A program made the translations under genes and the position numbers. This document shows positions 27,346-35,426 of a stretch of 64,000 nucleotides of DNA, piece after piece; positions within the stretch are counted from its first letter, which is position 1; each line of letters opens with the position of its first letter. Origin of the DNA: Marinobacter sediminicola (GTDB taxonomy: Bacteria; Pseudomonadota; Gammaproteobacteria; Pseudomonadales; Oleiphilaceae); contig NZ_JAVIXR010000002.1 in the NCBI RefSeq assembly GCF_031157525.1, positions 1 through 64,000 on the forward strand, read 5' to 3'. The notes beneath the pieces were generated by a model that worked only from the letters and a program-made list of their open reading frames with translations, was not told where the DNA came from and ran no database searches.

Positions 27346-28338
27346 TTGATTTGTTTGCAGTGTATTCTCTGTTCCTTTATGGCTTACGCCAAAGAGGCTG
27401 GCGATACCGCTGAAAAACTGTTCCAAGAAGGTTATGTGCTTTACCAGCAGAATTCCGGCACACGATCGCTTGAGAAGTTCAAGGCAGCAGTAGAACTTGG
27501 CCACGTTGAGGCAGCATATTACGCAGGGAACATTATCCGTCAAGATTACACATACATCACGAAAGAGTCAGAGCATTATTTCCTCCAAGCTGCGGAGGGG
27601 GGTGATGTATATGCCATGTTGCGCCTTGGTCAAAAAGGAACTGTTTGCGGAACCTTAAGAGACTGTGATTATGACCAAGATGCGTGGGTTGATAAAGCGC
27701 TAGACACTTCGCTTCCCAAGGCTGAGGCTGGCGATAGTGAAGCGATGATGGAACTTTTTTCTGTGTACTGGCAAAGGGGGGAAAGGTCTAAGGCTTTCAC
27801 TTGGACTAGGAAAGCAGCGGAGCATGGCAATGCTTTTGCTCAGTACTGGCTAGCCGTGGGATTACTGGATGAGCGAGAGACGGGGTTCTACTGGACTCAA
27901 ACTGGCCGCCGAGAAGATATATTTCGATGGCTCCGAGCATCGGCGAAGCAAGGATTCCCAAAGGCAATGCTAAAGCTGGCCCTAAAACTCCGAACACTTG
28001 GTGAGCACCGGGAAGCCCAGCACTGGGTTGAGGAAATGGGAAAAACGGACTTTTACGACGCTATTTTTGAGTCCGGCTCGGCGATTATGCTTGGGCCAGA
28101 TGCTGCGGCTCTCTATGGTGAGGACTCCGTTTATGGCTTTGCTGAACCGAGACCTGTGGAAGGTGCCGCCCTTTTGCTAGCGCTTCACCGACAAACCGGC
28201 AAAGAGAGTCCGCTCGACATGGTCGAGAATTATCAGGATCACCTAACACCTGAGATGATGGCCGATGCCGAAGCGTTGTCGAAGGAACTGCTAGTCGACA
28301 CCCCGATCCTCTACTACCTCCCCAAGTTCGGAATATAG
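27346..28338 (+). CDS. Exported Sel1-like repeat protein, candidate immunity protein (copy 4, start codon decayed)
   Basis: 330 residues if translation starts at the TTG; the C-terminus is the family one (DTPILYYLPKFGI) and the Cys pair is kept (TVCGTLRDCDYD). The frame is open from the preceding effector-tail stop (ATA AAC CGG CAT...), which parallels the start of copy 2 (ATG ATA CGT CAC), so the original ATG seems lost and the first signal-peptide residues with it. Expression therefore depends on TTG (or ATA) initiation. It carries a longer insertion near residue 245 than its paralogues. Confidence 0.65.
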   Translation: MICLQCILCSFMAYAKEAGDTAEKLFQEGYVLYQQNSGTRSLEKFKAAVELGHVEAAYYAGNIIRQDYTYITKESEHYFLQAAEGGDVYAMLRLGQKGTVCGTLRDCDYDQDAWVDKALDTSLPKAEAGDSEAMMELFSVYWQRGERSKAFTWTRKAAEHGNAFAQYWLAVGLLDERETGFYWTQTGRREDIFRWLRASAKQGFPKAMLKLALKLRTLGEHREAQHWVEEMGKTDFYDAIFESGSAIMLGPDAAALYGEDSVYGFAEPRPVEGAALLLALHRQTGKESPLDMVENYQDHLTPEMMADAEALSKELLVDTPILYYLPKFGI

Positions 28339-28366
28339 AAAAAGCTACCAATACCAATCACCACAC

Positions 28367-28391
28367 AAAACAACCTTTCAAGGATGAAAAC
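28367..28391 (+). repeat. 25-base TM2 leader repeat, copy 3 (diverged)
   Basis: Same leader as the other copies but with a few changes (AAAACAACCTTTC, and AAGGATG in place of AAGGAGG), which weaken both the small inverted repeat and the Shine-Dalgarno. Confidence 0.8.
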
Positions 28392-28712
28392 ATGCACACC
28401 TCAAACCTCGATCACCCCAAACAAAAGAACCGCCCGATAACCCTCGTTCTTGCTATGTTCCTCGGAATCTTCGGCGTTGACCGCTTCTACCTCGGCAAGT
28501 GGAAATCCGGTATCGCCAAGGGCCTTACGATTGGCGGCCTTGGCATCTGGTGGTTCATCGATGGCGCGATGGTTTTGACCGACGCTTTCCTGCACTCACT
28601 TGGAAAAGACACCGGTTTCGTCAAAGATGCACGCGGCCAGGATCTTCGTCTTGGGCTTTCCATGTACCGTTTCAAAGACGGCCATATTCAACGCGACTGG
28701 TTCTCCAGCTGA
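28392..28712 (+). CDS. TM2-domain membrane protein (copy 2)
   Basis: 106 residues, almost identical to copy 1 apart from the first residues (MHTSNLDHPKQKNR). TM2 signatures GVDRFYLGKW and IWWFIDGAM are intact. It follows the fourth Sel1 gene by about 50 bases. Function unknown; near-identity to copy 1 points to recent duplication or conversion. Confidence 0.85.
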   Translation: MHTSNLDHPKQKNRPITLVLAMFLGIFGVDRFYLGKWKSGIAKGLTIGGLGIWWFIDGAMVLTDAFLHSLGKDTGFVKDARGQDLRLGLSMYRFKDGHIQRDWFSS

Positions 28713-28817
28713 GTTGGTATCCGCTAGCGGACAAACAGGATTACAAAACGTGCGGTTTGATTGAGCGCTCGTTAGCCTTATGGCGGCAATCACTGCCCTG
28801 AAAATCACCAAGGATGG

Positions 28818-28994
28818 ATGTACCCCGTGCTTACTCGCAAAAAGCTGACTGGCGCTCTGGATACGTTAAATGAAGTGGGCATTGCGGCCCAAACAAAAGC
28901 GGAAATCGATGAGTTGGGCGCGCACCTCCCCCTCTGCCAGGATAGTTGGTTGATTGTGGAACTACCTGGGCAGGAAAAACGGCCCCCGGAATGA
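28818..28994 (+). CDS. Small ORF, duplicated 5' part (copy 2)
   Basis: 58 codons from the ATG after AAGGATGG. Residues 1-36 equal those of the ORF at 22982; residues 37-58 (LPLCQDSWLIVELPGQEKRP) are unique. Its TGA overlaps the ATG of the next gene (ATGA), which supports translation of both. No domain recognised. Confidence 0.5.
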   Translation: MYPVLTRKKLTGALDTLNEVGIAAQTKAEIDELGAHLPLCQDSWLIVELPGQEKRPPE

Positions 28995-29305
28995 TTCAAT
29001 TTTCCGGAAATGAGTTGAGGAATGATGCCACTTACCGATCCCTGGCATGGGTTGAGCAGCAATTGCGTACGGTGTTTGATGCTGAAGAAAGACAGCGGAT
29101 ACTGCAGCCGAAACGAACCCCGGTTGTCTGGACGGGGATAGATTTCTCACTCCACGAGGGGACAAGGGTTCACAACGCCGCCGCTACGGCGACCTACAGA
29201 AAAATTTATCATGACGATGACCAGATCTTCGGGCTCGAAGGAGAGTTGATATATAGCCCCCAACCTGGTCTTGAAATGCCCCCAGTAAAGGTTGATATTT
29301 GGTGA
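28991..29305 (+). CDS. Hypothetical protein, coupled to DUF6708-like gene
   Basis: 104 residues from the ATG that overlaps the preceding stop. Soluble; contains AWVEQQLRTVFDAEERQRIL and TPVVWTGIDFSLHEG. Its TGA overlaps the GTG start of the next gene (GTGA), so three short-spaced genes form a coupled chain. Not recognised; T6SS-linked accessory role is inferred from location only. A TTG at 28946 is an alternative start. Confidence 0.5.
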   Translation: MIQFSGNELRNDATYRSLAWVEQQLRTVFDAEERQRILQPKRTPVVWTGIDFSLHEGTRVHNAAATATYRKIYHDDDQIFGLEGELIYSPQPGLEMPPVKVDIW

Positions 29306-30318
29306 TTGAAAGCGCGAATAACCTGTTTAACAGGATAGTAGATAAGTTTGGGGATTCTTCAAACTCGTTGCTACTTAATGGCAAAACCAGTAGTGGCTAC
29401 CTGCCATCTCAGCCCGGGCTTATAGAATCGCAGGATGCGATGTCACTTTCTTTACGAACGGCAAGCTCTGACAGTAAAGGTACCCTAACCGGTGTAGGCT
29501 TTTTCCTTGGTGGAGCTGGGTTAATACTCTTCCTACTCGACGGTTTGTTCGGAAAGTCACCTGGCTTTGATTGGGTTTTAATGTTGCTTTCTTTTTTGAT
29601 GGTATTAGCCCCCATTATTTGGGAAGTAAGCCGTCCACCACACTTGCCGATCATCTTTAATCGACGGACACAAGAAATCTATTACGATATGACGGGTCAG
29701 CTCTATCATGCCACCTGGGACGGCATTGAAGCCGTGGCGTATGAATATAAAATGGTTAACCAGTATTCCGGTTCAATCGTTCACGGCAATCTTGAAATCA
29801 TTCTGCAAAAATTTGGTGACCCTGAAAATCGAATTGCAGTGAATCTTTCTGGCGTGCCTGCGGGCAAGCGCCTTCCCACCTTGGTGGGCATTTGGGAGTA
29901 TTTAAGGTGTTTCATGACCATCGGCCCCTGGTTTGATGAAACAGGCAAGAAAACCAAATCCAAAACTCCATTTATAGAGAAAAGCTTAAGATCTGGCGGA
30001 GTTTCATTTCTCGACCAACTGCGCCAAGGCAGAAAGCTCCCGAACCGGGAAAGGCAAGAAGGCAAAGGCATCTCTGGCGGCGCTTTTTTTTACTGGGTAG
30101 ATTCCTATTTCTTTTTTCCTATGGCACTTGGAATGGAGTGCGTCCAACGAATCGATAGACTGAGAAGCAAGCGCCATTGGCCGGAGGTTGTACAAGAGCG
30201 CTTGGATCCGAACGGCCCGACCACGCGATTGATCGACATCGAAGAAAGCTATGTGGAGCAGAAGCAAAAGGAGCGGGATGAGCTTCATGAGCGAATGCGC
30301 AGAGTTCTGCCAAAGTAA
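29302..30318 (+). CDS. DUF6708-like membrane protein of the T6SS island
   Basis: 338 residues from GTG. After a polar N-terminus there are two adjacent helices (about 65-85 and 93-112: GVGFFLGGAGLILFLLDGL, WVLMLLSFLMVLAPIIW), then a cytosolic beta domain (PIIFNRRTQEIYY, YHATWDGIEAVAYEYKMV, LEIILQKFGDPENRIAVNLSG, LPTLVGIWEYLRCFMTIGPWF) resembling DUF6708, and a charged helical tail (EQKQKERDELHERMRR). Such proteins often sit in T6SS effector/immunity regions; an immunity role is plausible but unproven. A terminator follows at 30352. Confidence 0.6.
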   Translation: MIESANNLFNRIVDKFGDSSNSLLLNGKTSSGYLPSQPGLIESQDAMSLSLRTASSDSKGTLTGVGFFLGGAGLILFLLDGLFGKSPGFDWVLMLLSFLMVLAPIIWEVSRPPHLPIIFNRRTQEIYYDMTGQLYHATWDGIEAVAYEYKMVNQYSGSIVHGNLEIILQKFGDPENRIAVNLSGVPAGKRLPTLVGIWEYLRCFMTIGPWFDETGKKTKSKTPFIEKSLRSGGVSFLDQLRQGRKLPNRERQEGKGISGGAFFYWVDSYFFFPMALGMECVQRIDRLRSKRHWPEVVQERLDPNGPTTRLIDIEESYVEQKQKERDELHERMRRVLPK

Positions 30319-30351
30319 TTTGTATTGACCGATTGCTTAGTCTGCTTAGAT

Positions 30352-30382
30352 GAAGACGTTAACTACGTTCTTCAGGTTTTTT
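30352..30382 (+). terminator. Intrinsic terminator after the DUF6708-like gene
   Basis: GAAGACGT, loop TAACT, ACGTTCTTC (one bulge) followed by AGG and six T residues. It closes the transcription unit that includes the coupled trio. Confidence 0.65.
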
Positions 30383-30452
30383 GCGAATCTTCTCGGCTTA
30401 ATCATGTGCCTTAATTCGCGGAACACTTGGGTTTTGTACTAATCATTTCTCT

Positions 30453-30477
30453 AAAACAAGTTTTCAAGGAGGAAAAC
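30453..30477 (+). repeat. 25-base TM2 leader repeat, copy 4
   Basis: Identical core to copies 1 and 2, directly before the ATG of the frameshifted TM2 gene. Confidence 0.85.
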
Positions 30478-30797
30478 ATGCAAACTTCAAACACTAACAA
30501 CCCCAAACAAAAAACCGCTTGGTAACCCTGATTCTGGCAATATTCCTCGGAATATTCGGTGTCGACCGCTTTTACCTCGGCAAGTGGAAATCCGGTATCG
30601 CCAAGGGCCTTACGATTGGCGGCCTTGGCATCTGGTGGTTCATCAATGGCGCGATGGTTTTGACTGACGCTTTCCTGCACTCACTTGGAAAAGACACCGG
30701 CTTTGTCAAAGATGCGCGCGGCCAGGATCTTCGTCTTGGGCTCTCCATGTATCGCTTCAAAGACGGCCGCATTCAACGCGACTGGTTCTCCAACTGA
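30478..30797 (+). pseudogene. TM2-domain gene (copy 3) with N-terminal frameshift
   Basis: The leader and ATG are intact, but one A is missing in the A-run near 30508-30513 compared with copies 1 and 2, so the ATG frame stops after 15 codons (TAA at 30523-30525). The TM2 frame reopens at a TTG (30519) and encodes a complete two-helix domain and tail. In addition the signature IWWFID is changed to IWWFIN. Either a recent pseudogene or, less likely, translated from TTG or by slippage on the A-run. Confidence 0.75.
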
Positions 30798-30823
30798 GTT
30801 ATGGATTTATAACCGAGAGCAGG

Positions 30824-31435
30824 ATGAAGATAAAATCCGCAACCGACCGTTCACTTCTGTGGATAGCAATTAAAGATAATCTCGATAGCTTCTTTTTGAT
30901 GCTGGGCATAGGCCTGATTTGTGCAGTTGTGGGAGGGGGTGTTTTCTACCTGGGCTTTGGCCAATGGGGCGCGATGATGTTCGGAGGTTTCTTTGCCCTG
31001 ATAGGTGGATTCTTTTCCGTATACTCGTTCGTTGCTACCTACTCAAGCATCAGCTATTACTACGAACAAGCCTTGCTGCGTAAACACGGCGTAGAAGTCG
31101 ATGGCGTATTGACTCGAAAAACAGCTGACTGTCAGTTTCACCAGGAGTACGACAATAACAACCGGCCGCTCGGAGAGGGTTACCACCTGTGCAACCTGTT
31201 GGTTGAATTTGAGTTTCAGTTCCAAGGAGAGAAATACAGCGGCGCTTACTATCTAAACAAACTGGACACTTTTGACAAGCTCCAGGAAAGTGATCCGGTT
31301 CCACTGAAAGTGCTGAAGTTTGATCCAACAGCGCACAAAGTGCGCGAGCGCCGCTTGGCAAATATGCTCAAGGGGCGCAAGCCACAAACGCCCTCTCTCG
31401 TTCCGGAGGGAGCGGAAATCAGCCAGCTGATGTAA
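30824..31435 (+). CDS. DUF3592-like membrane protein
   Basis: 203 residues. Two helices (about 22-45 and 47-70: LMLGIGLICAVVGGGVFYLG, MFGGFFALIGGFFSVYSF) precede a soluble beta domain beginning LLRKHGVEVDGVLTRKTADC and LLVEFEFQFQGEKYSGAYY, a layout shared with the DUF3592 protein encoded convergently next door. It is the last gene of the accessory block. Function unknown. Confidence 0.6.
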   Translation: MKIKSATDRSLLWIAIKDNLDSFFLMLGIGLICAVVGGGVFYLGFGQWGAMMFGGFFALIGGFFSVYSFVATYSSISYYYEQALLRKHGVEVDGVLTRKTADCQFHQEYDNNNRPLGEGYHLCNLLVEFEFQFQGEKYSGAYYLNKLDTFDKLQESDPVPLKVLKFDPTAHKVRERRLANMLKGRKPQTPSLVPEGAEISQLM

Positions 31436-31444
31436 ATGCCTTAC

Positions 31445-32143
31445 CTAACCCGCCAACTTAGGCAAAAACGAAGTATCCACCCAATACCTCTTCAAATTCC
31501 CCTCATCCACCAACACCGGAACTTTCTCCTGGTTAACGTGGTCAGTCGGATCAAACCACAAATTATCACTATGGAAAATATGAAGTTCACGGGTTTGCGG
31601 GTGTTGCCACTGGCATACAATCCTGAACGGATTGCGGCCATTTACGGTCAGGCTGGTGTTCTGCTCTACGCGCTGAAACGCTGCATGTATTTCGACACCG
31701 TTTTTCTGCAGGTAGGCTTTTGAGCGGCTTTTCATCACGCCAAAAGCGATTATTCCAACGCCAATCAGCCCGAACACTGAGCCTATGCCACCAATGATTA
31801 AAGCGGCACCCCACAGAGAGAAGAATCCGTCGATCATGGCGTCTTCAGGGTTAGCAGGCTCATAAAACACGGTTACCTGTTCGCCCCGGTTGTATGAAGG
31901 CGGGTTAGAACCCGAGTTAGACTGGAATTCAATTTCGCGACCGCCGGCGGCCCTGAATTGAACAACAGGGAAGTAACTGGTGGAGTCACTGGAGCGCGAG
32001 CGTATTAGCTCAACGACGGTGCCCTGTGCGGTTTCGGAACGTTCCAAAAATGATGTGGTGTTGGTGTACAAAGCAAAGGCACCGACCAGCATGGCGGCAC
32101 CAACAATGGCAAAAACGTATTTGATTACATTCAGAGTCTTCAA
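31445..32143 (-). CDS. DUF3592 domain membrane protein
   Basis: 232 residues from the TTG at 32143, preferred because AAGGAAG lies 6 bases upstream; a TTG six codons earlier (32161) is an alternative. One helix near the N-terminus (YVFAIVGAAMLVGAFALY), an extracytoplasmic DUF3592 domain (AQGTVVELIRSRSSDS, FPVVQFRAAGGREIEFQSN, EQVTVFYEPANPEDAMID), then two helices (LIIGGIGSVFGLIGVGIIAFG) and a cytosolic tail. Convergent with the island's last gene. No known activity. Confidence 0.75.
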   Translation of the reverse strand: MKTLNVIKYVFAIVGAAMLVGAFALYTNTTSFLERSETAQGTVVELIRSRSSDSTSYFPVVQFRAAGGREIEFQSNSGSNPPSYNRGEQVTVFYEPANPEDAMIDGFFSLWGAALIIGGIGSVFGLIGVGIIAFGVMKSRSKAYLQKNGVEIHAAFQRVEQNTSLTVNGRNPFRIVCQWQHPQTRELHIFHSDNLWFDPTDHVNQEKVPVLVDEGNLKRYWVDTSFLPKLAG

Positions 32144-32258
32144 CGATATCTTCCTTTTCAAGCGTTGAGATTTAGCTACAGCGCCCTTACCTTCGGGCGC
32201 TCAAACTGCGCGCAGAATTATACCGTCAAATTACTGCAAAATCCTGCACGATAGCCGC

Positions 32259-34121
32259 TCACATCCTGATAAGCGGCAAGTCGTCATCACTGCCCAGCCT
32301 GCGCACTTCCCGCAGCAGCTCATCCCCATCCGCAAGCCCCAACTGCAGCACGTTTCGGAAGCTTTGCGTTATGCGAACGGAATAGCCAAGGTCGTGCATG
32401 AGCGAACTGGCTTGCAGGTTATTGAGCTGGCCTTTGCGCACATCCGTGAAAATTCTGTGCCGAAAGCCAGCATCAAACTTTGCAGCTTCGCTATCCACCC
32501 AGTCCAGCCGGTTGCGCCAAACCTCGTCAGGGACTTCCAGCCTGCTAACTTCACGCACCTGCCTTAACACCCACAACAGGTGCCGGCGCAGCTCCATGTA
32601 GTGTTCGTGAGCAAGCGAGCGTTCGTCGCGCAAATATCGGCCAAGGTTCTTCTGCAGGGCTTTTGCATCTTTCACTGCATCTACCAGCTGTAGCGCTGTC
32701 ATTTGACAGGTCATCCAGAATTGCTGGTGCTCCTCATCTTTCGTGGTGTCCAGCCGGCTCATGAACCCCAGCAGATCGGAATAGACCACTTTGATATGGC
32801 GCCGATACAGGTCCTCAGTATCCAGCCCCTCGGAATCATCCGGCCTGGAATTCAAGCGCGCTTCATCCACTTCACGGGAGATCAATTGCTCAACAGGCTG
32901 GTACAGCGCATGGCAGATCACCTCAAGGCTAAGTCGCCCGAGGTGCTGCAATTCCTGAACCACCGCCCGGGAGGCCGTATCAACAGAGGCCAGCGCAGCT
33001 TCGTTCAGGTAACGTGCGTGGCTTTCAGGCAGTTCCCGCTGTTCCACAGGATTGCGAGGGCCGGTGGCGGCATCGGTAATCAAAACTGCTGGCTCTGCCC
33101 TATCTGGCAATACCCTACGCAACCCGCGCTCCAGCTGTTTTTGCCAGGGCCAGAACAGCAGCACACCAATTACGTTGAACAGGGTCTGGAACATGGCCAG
33201 TTGCAAGAGCGTGTTTTCTCCAGCGCCAAACACGGCCATCAGTATTTGGGATAGCCAGGTGAGTGGTGACAAAAGCAGGAAGGTAACCACACCTGTAAGG
33301 ATGTTGAACAAAGCGTGTACCAACGCAAGCCGCTGGCCACTGCGATTGCCCCCCAGCCAGCCCACAATGGCCGTGGTTACGCTGCTGCCAATGTTGCCAC
33401 CGATTGCGATTGCAATACCCTGCCAAAGCTCTATCTGCCCGCCTGCCAAAGCAGCCAGAACCAACATCAAGGTAGCGTGACTGGACTGCAAAACGGCCGT
33501 TAACAGGAGGCCGATCGCAACAAAACTGAGCTGAACGAGAAAGCTGCTGTCCACAGAGCCGGCAAAATCAATAGCGCCGCCAAATTCGCTGAACCCGTTC
33601 TTAATCTGGTCGATTCCCAGAAAGATAAAGGCAATGCCCAACACAATGCGGCCAAATGCTTTGCCTTTTGGGGAGCTGAAGCCGGCTAGTACACCAAATA
33701 CCAACAACGGCAGTGCCAGAGGGCTCAGACTGAAATTCTGCCCCGCCGCGGCAAGTAGCCAGATGCCTCCGCTGGTTCCCAGATTAATACCCAGAAGAAT
33801 GGAGATACCGCCCGCCAAGTGAATCAAACCGGTGCTTATAAACGCAATGGTCAAGAGGGACATCAAGGTGGTGGATTGCAGAATCATCGTGCCGCCCACA
33901 CCGAACATCAACCCTTTGAACGGCGTAGCCGTACTGCGCTCCAAAAGCTGTTCCAGCCGGCCGCCCGCAAGCTCCTTCAAGCCTTCTTCAAGGCATTGCA
34001 TGCCAAACAGAAACAGCGCCAGGCCAGCACAGAGCTGCAGCCAGCCAGAGCTATACCAAAAACTGGTCGACAATATCACCAGCGCAAGTGTCGGCAATAC
34101 AAACGATTTCATTCTAGTCAT
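32259..34121 (-). CDS. Na/Pi cotransporter family protein (NptA-like, PhoU-like C-terminus)
   Basis: About 620 residues. The membrane half has the two inverted QS(S/T) repeats of Na-dependent phosphate cotransporters (GGTMILQSTTLMSLLTIAF and AVLQSSHATLMLVLAALAGG) among eight or more helices; the C-terminal about 240 residues are helical and PhoU-like (REVDEARLNSRPDDSEGL onwards). Probably Na-driven phosphate transport across the inner membrane. GTG at 34127, ATG at 34121 and ATG at 34112 are close alternatives for the start; no strong RBS decides. Confidence 0.85.
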   Translation of the reverse strand: MTRMKSFVLPTLALVILSTSFWYSSGWLQLCAGLALFLFGMQCLEEGLKELAGGRLEQLLERSTATPFKGLMFGVGGTMILQSTTLMSLLTIAFISTGLIHLAGGISILLGINLGTSGGIWLLAAAGQNFSLSPLALPLLVFGVLAGFSSPKGKAFGRIVLGIAFIFLGIDQIKNGFSEFGGAIDFAGSVDSSFLVQLSFVAIGLLLTAVLQSSHATLMLVLAALAGGQIELWQGIAIAIGGNIGSSVTTAIVGWLGGNRSGQRLALVHALFNILTGVVTFLLLSPLTWLSQILMAVFGAGENTLLQLAMFQTLFNVIGVLLFWPWQKQLERGLRRVLPDRAEPAVLITDAATGPRNPVEQRELPESHARYLNEAALASVDTASRAVVQELQHLGRLSLEVICHALYQPVEQLISREVDEARLNSRPDDSEGLDTEDLYRRHIKVVYSDLLGFMSRLDTTKDEEHQQFWMTCQMTALQLVDAVKDAKALQKNLGRYLRDERSLAHEHYMELRRHLLWVLRQVREVSRLEVPDEVWRNRLDWVDSEAAKFDAGFRHRIFTDVRKGQLNNLQASSLMHDLGYSVRITQSFRNVLQLGLADGDELLREVRRLGSDDDLPLIRM

Positions 34122-34252
34122 TTGCACTAAATCCGGAAGTTGGCATCAACGCGGTAGCGTTCTGATTACGATAGCAGATAAGTAGCAAATCCAACTCTGT
34201 GAGTTCACGCTAGACTGGTAGGTATAAACATCCGGAACCCGCGAGAGATTCT

Positions 34253-35389
34253 TTGAAAAAGCTCCTCCTGATTTTTGCAATGGCCCTGCTTATGGCGGCG
34301 ATTTTTACCACTTCCGCCAAGCCGGTGCCCATTGAACACAAACTGATTAACCTTCATGCCGCTGACGTACTCGGTGATTTTCCCGGCATTGATCAAGAGC
34401 CCGTCGAGATACAGGCCATATTGTTGGATATGTCCGACGACCCTCTCTTGCTTTTAAAGGCTCAGGCTGCCTTCATGAGCTACCCTGAGATGGCCCGTAA
34501 CCTGTTTCCGATTTATGCGGAAGAGCCGGGGTTCAGGAATATTCTGCGCCGGTATGGTGAAGATGTTCTCCCCCCGATTCAGCACTTTGTAAGCCAGCCC
34601 ATCAGCACCATTGAATGGATAAACAAAGCATCTCGTCAGTATCAGGCCGCAAAGCGGTACTTTGCCGGTGGTCCAGAACCAACAGAGCCATTGGAGCCAG
34701 GCGCCCCGCCCGCCAACCAGAACGAAGATCTCACGCCGGAAGAGCGAGGCTGGTACGCCATCAATTTTATTGAAAGTGAAGGCCACGATTTTCTTGGTCA
34801 ATTTATTGTCGATAACCAAGGCAAGACTCAATGGATAGGCACCGAACGGGTGCTTGAAGGGCTGAATCAGTTTTTTGCCAGCGGCATTCGTGATCTGGAG
34901 CGAAACTACCGCTCTGGAACTGAGATCACAGCCAGCGACGTTGGCTGGGCTTCGGTGGACATGCTGATCTTTGCCAGTGCAGTGAAAGTGCTCCAGGCTG
35001 GCCGTGTTGCAGCCGTCACCACAAAGAGTGCAAGCCGGGGCACTCGCTCCGCCGCTTTGGCCGCACGGGTTACCCGCAGCGGGAAAATGGTGCTAAGCAG
35101 CGCTCGATACGCCAAGTGGCCCTTGATTGTCGGGGCAGGCTACCTCGTTATTACCCACCCCAGCCTGATAAACGACTTGCTGGCAGGTGTGGCGGATGTA
35201 CTCGGGTACCCGGTGCTGGCGGTTCAGTTTGTGGGCTGGTTGCTACTACTGATCCCTGCCCTATACATCGGCAGCTGGCTGTTATGGTTGTTGGCCCCGG
35301 TGTTGATGGCGCTGTTCCGGGCCTTGAGCCTTCTGGTGGCCAAGCTAAGTGGCAGGCGGCATAGCCAATCGGGATACGGTAAGCTATAG
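34253..35389 (+). CDS. Unknown exported/membrane protein
   Basis: 378 residues starting at TTG with GAGAG upstream. An N-terminal signal or anchor (LLLIFAMALLMAAIFTTSA) is followed by an acidic soluble domain (to about 220), an Ala/Arg/Ser-rich helix (about 235-285, containing VTTKSASRGTRSAALAARVT), and two or three C-terminal helices (AVQFVGWLLLLIPALYIGSW, LLAPVLMALFRALSLL). Not recognised. The basic stretch before the membrane helices suggests the C-terminus inserts in the inner membrane. Confidence 0.6.
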   Translation: MKKLLLIFAMALLMAAIFTTSAKPVPIEHKLINLHAADVLGDFPGIDQEPVEIQAILLDMSDDPLLLLKAQAAFMSYPEMARNLFPIYAEEPGFRNILRRYGEDVLPPIQHFVSQPISTIEWINKASRQYQAAKRYFAGGPEPTEPLEPGAPPANQNEDLTPEERGWYAINFIESEGHDFLGQFIVDNQGKTQWIGTERVLEGLNQFFASGIRDLERNYRSGTEITASDVGWASVDMLIFASAVKVLQAGRVAAVTTKSASRGTRSAALAARVTRSGKMVLSSARYAKWPLIVGAGYLVITHPSLINDLLAGVADVLGYPVLAVQFVGWLLLLIPALYIGSWLLWLLAPVLMALFRALSLLVAKLSGRRHSQSGYGKL

Positions 35390-35426
35390 GGCAAACTTAA
35401 AGCCTTATCCCCCGGAACCACTGACA

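Larger units (their letters stand above)
28365..28931 (+). repeat. Direct repeat of TM2 gene plus downstream 220 bases
   Basis: Matches 22529-23095: leader, the whole TM2 gene, the untranslated spacer (GTTGGTATCCGCTAGC...) and the first 36 codons of the small ORF. Similarity stops abruptly inside that ORF (GATGAGTTGGGCGC), after which the two loci carry unrelated genes. Confidence 0.85.

Noticed and set aside
22531..30477. Possible CRISPR array because of the recurring 25-base repeat
   Set aside because: Only four copies, spaced kilobases apart, each attached to a TM2 start codon; no spacers and no cas genes.
15386..31435. Possible prophage or integrative element around VgrG
   Set aside because: VgrG resembles phage spike proteins, but no integrase, tRNA target, capsid or lysis genes or flanking att repeats are visible; an orphan T6SS island fits better.
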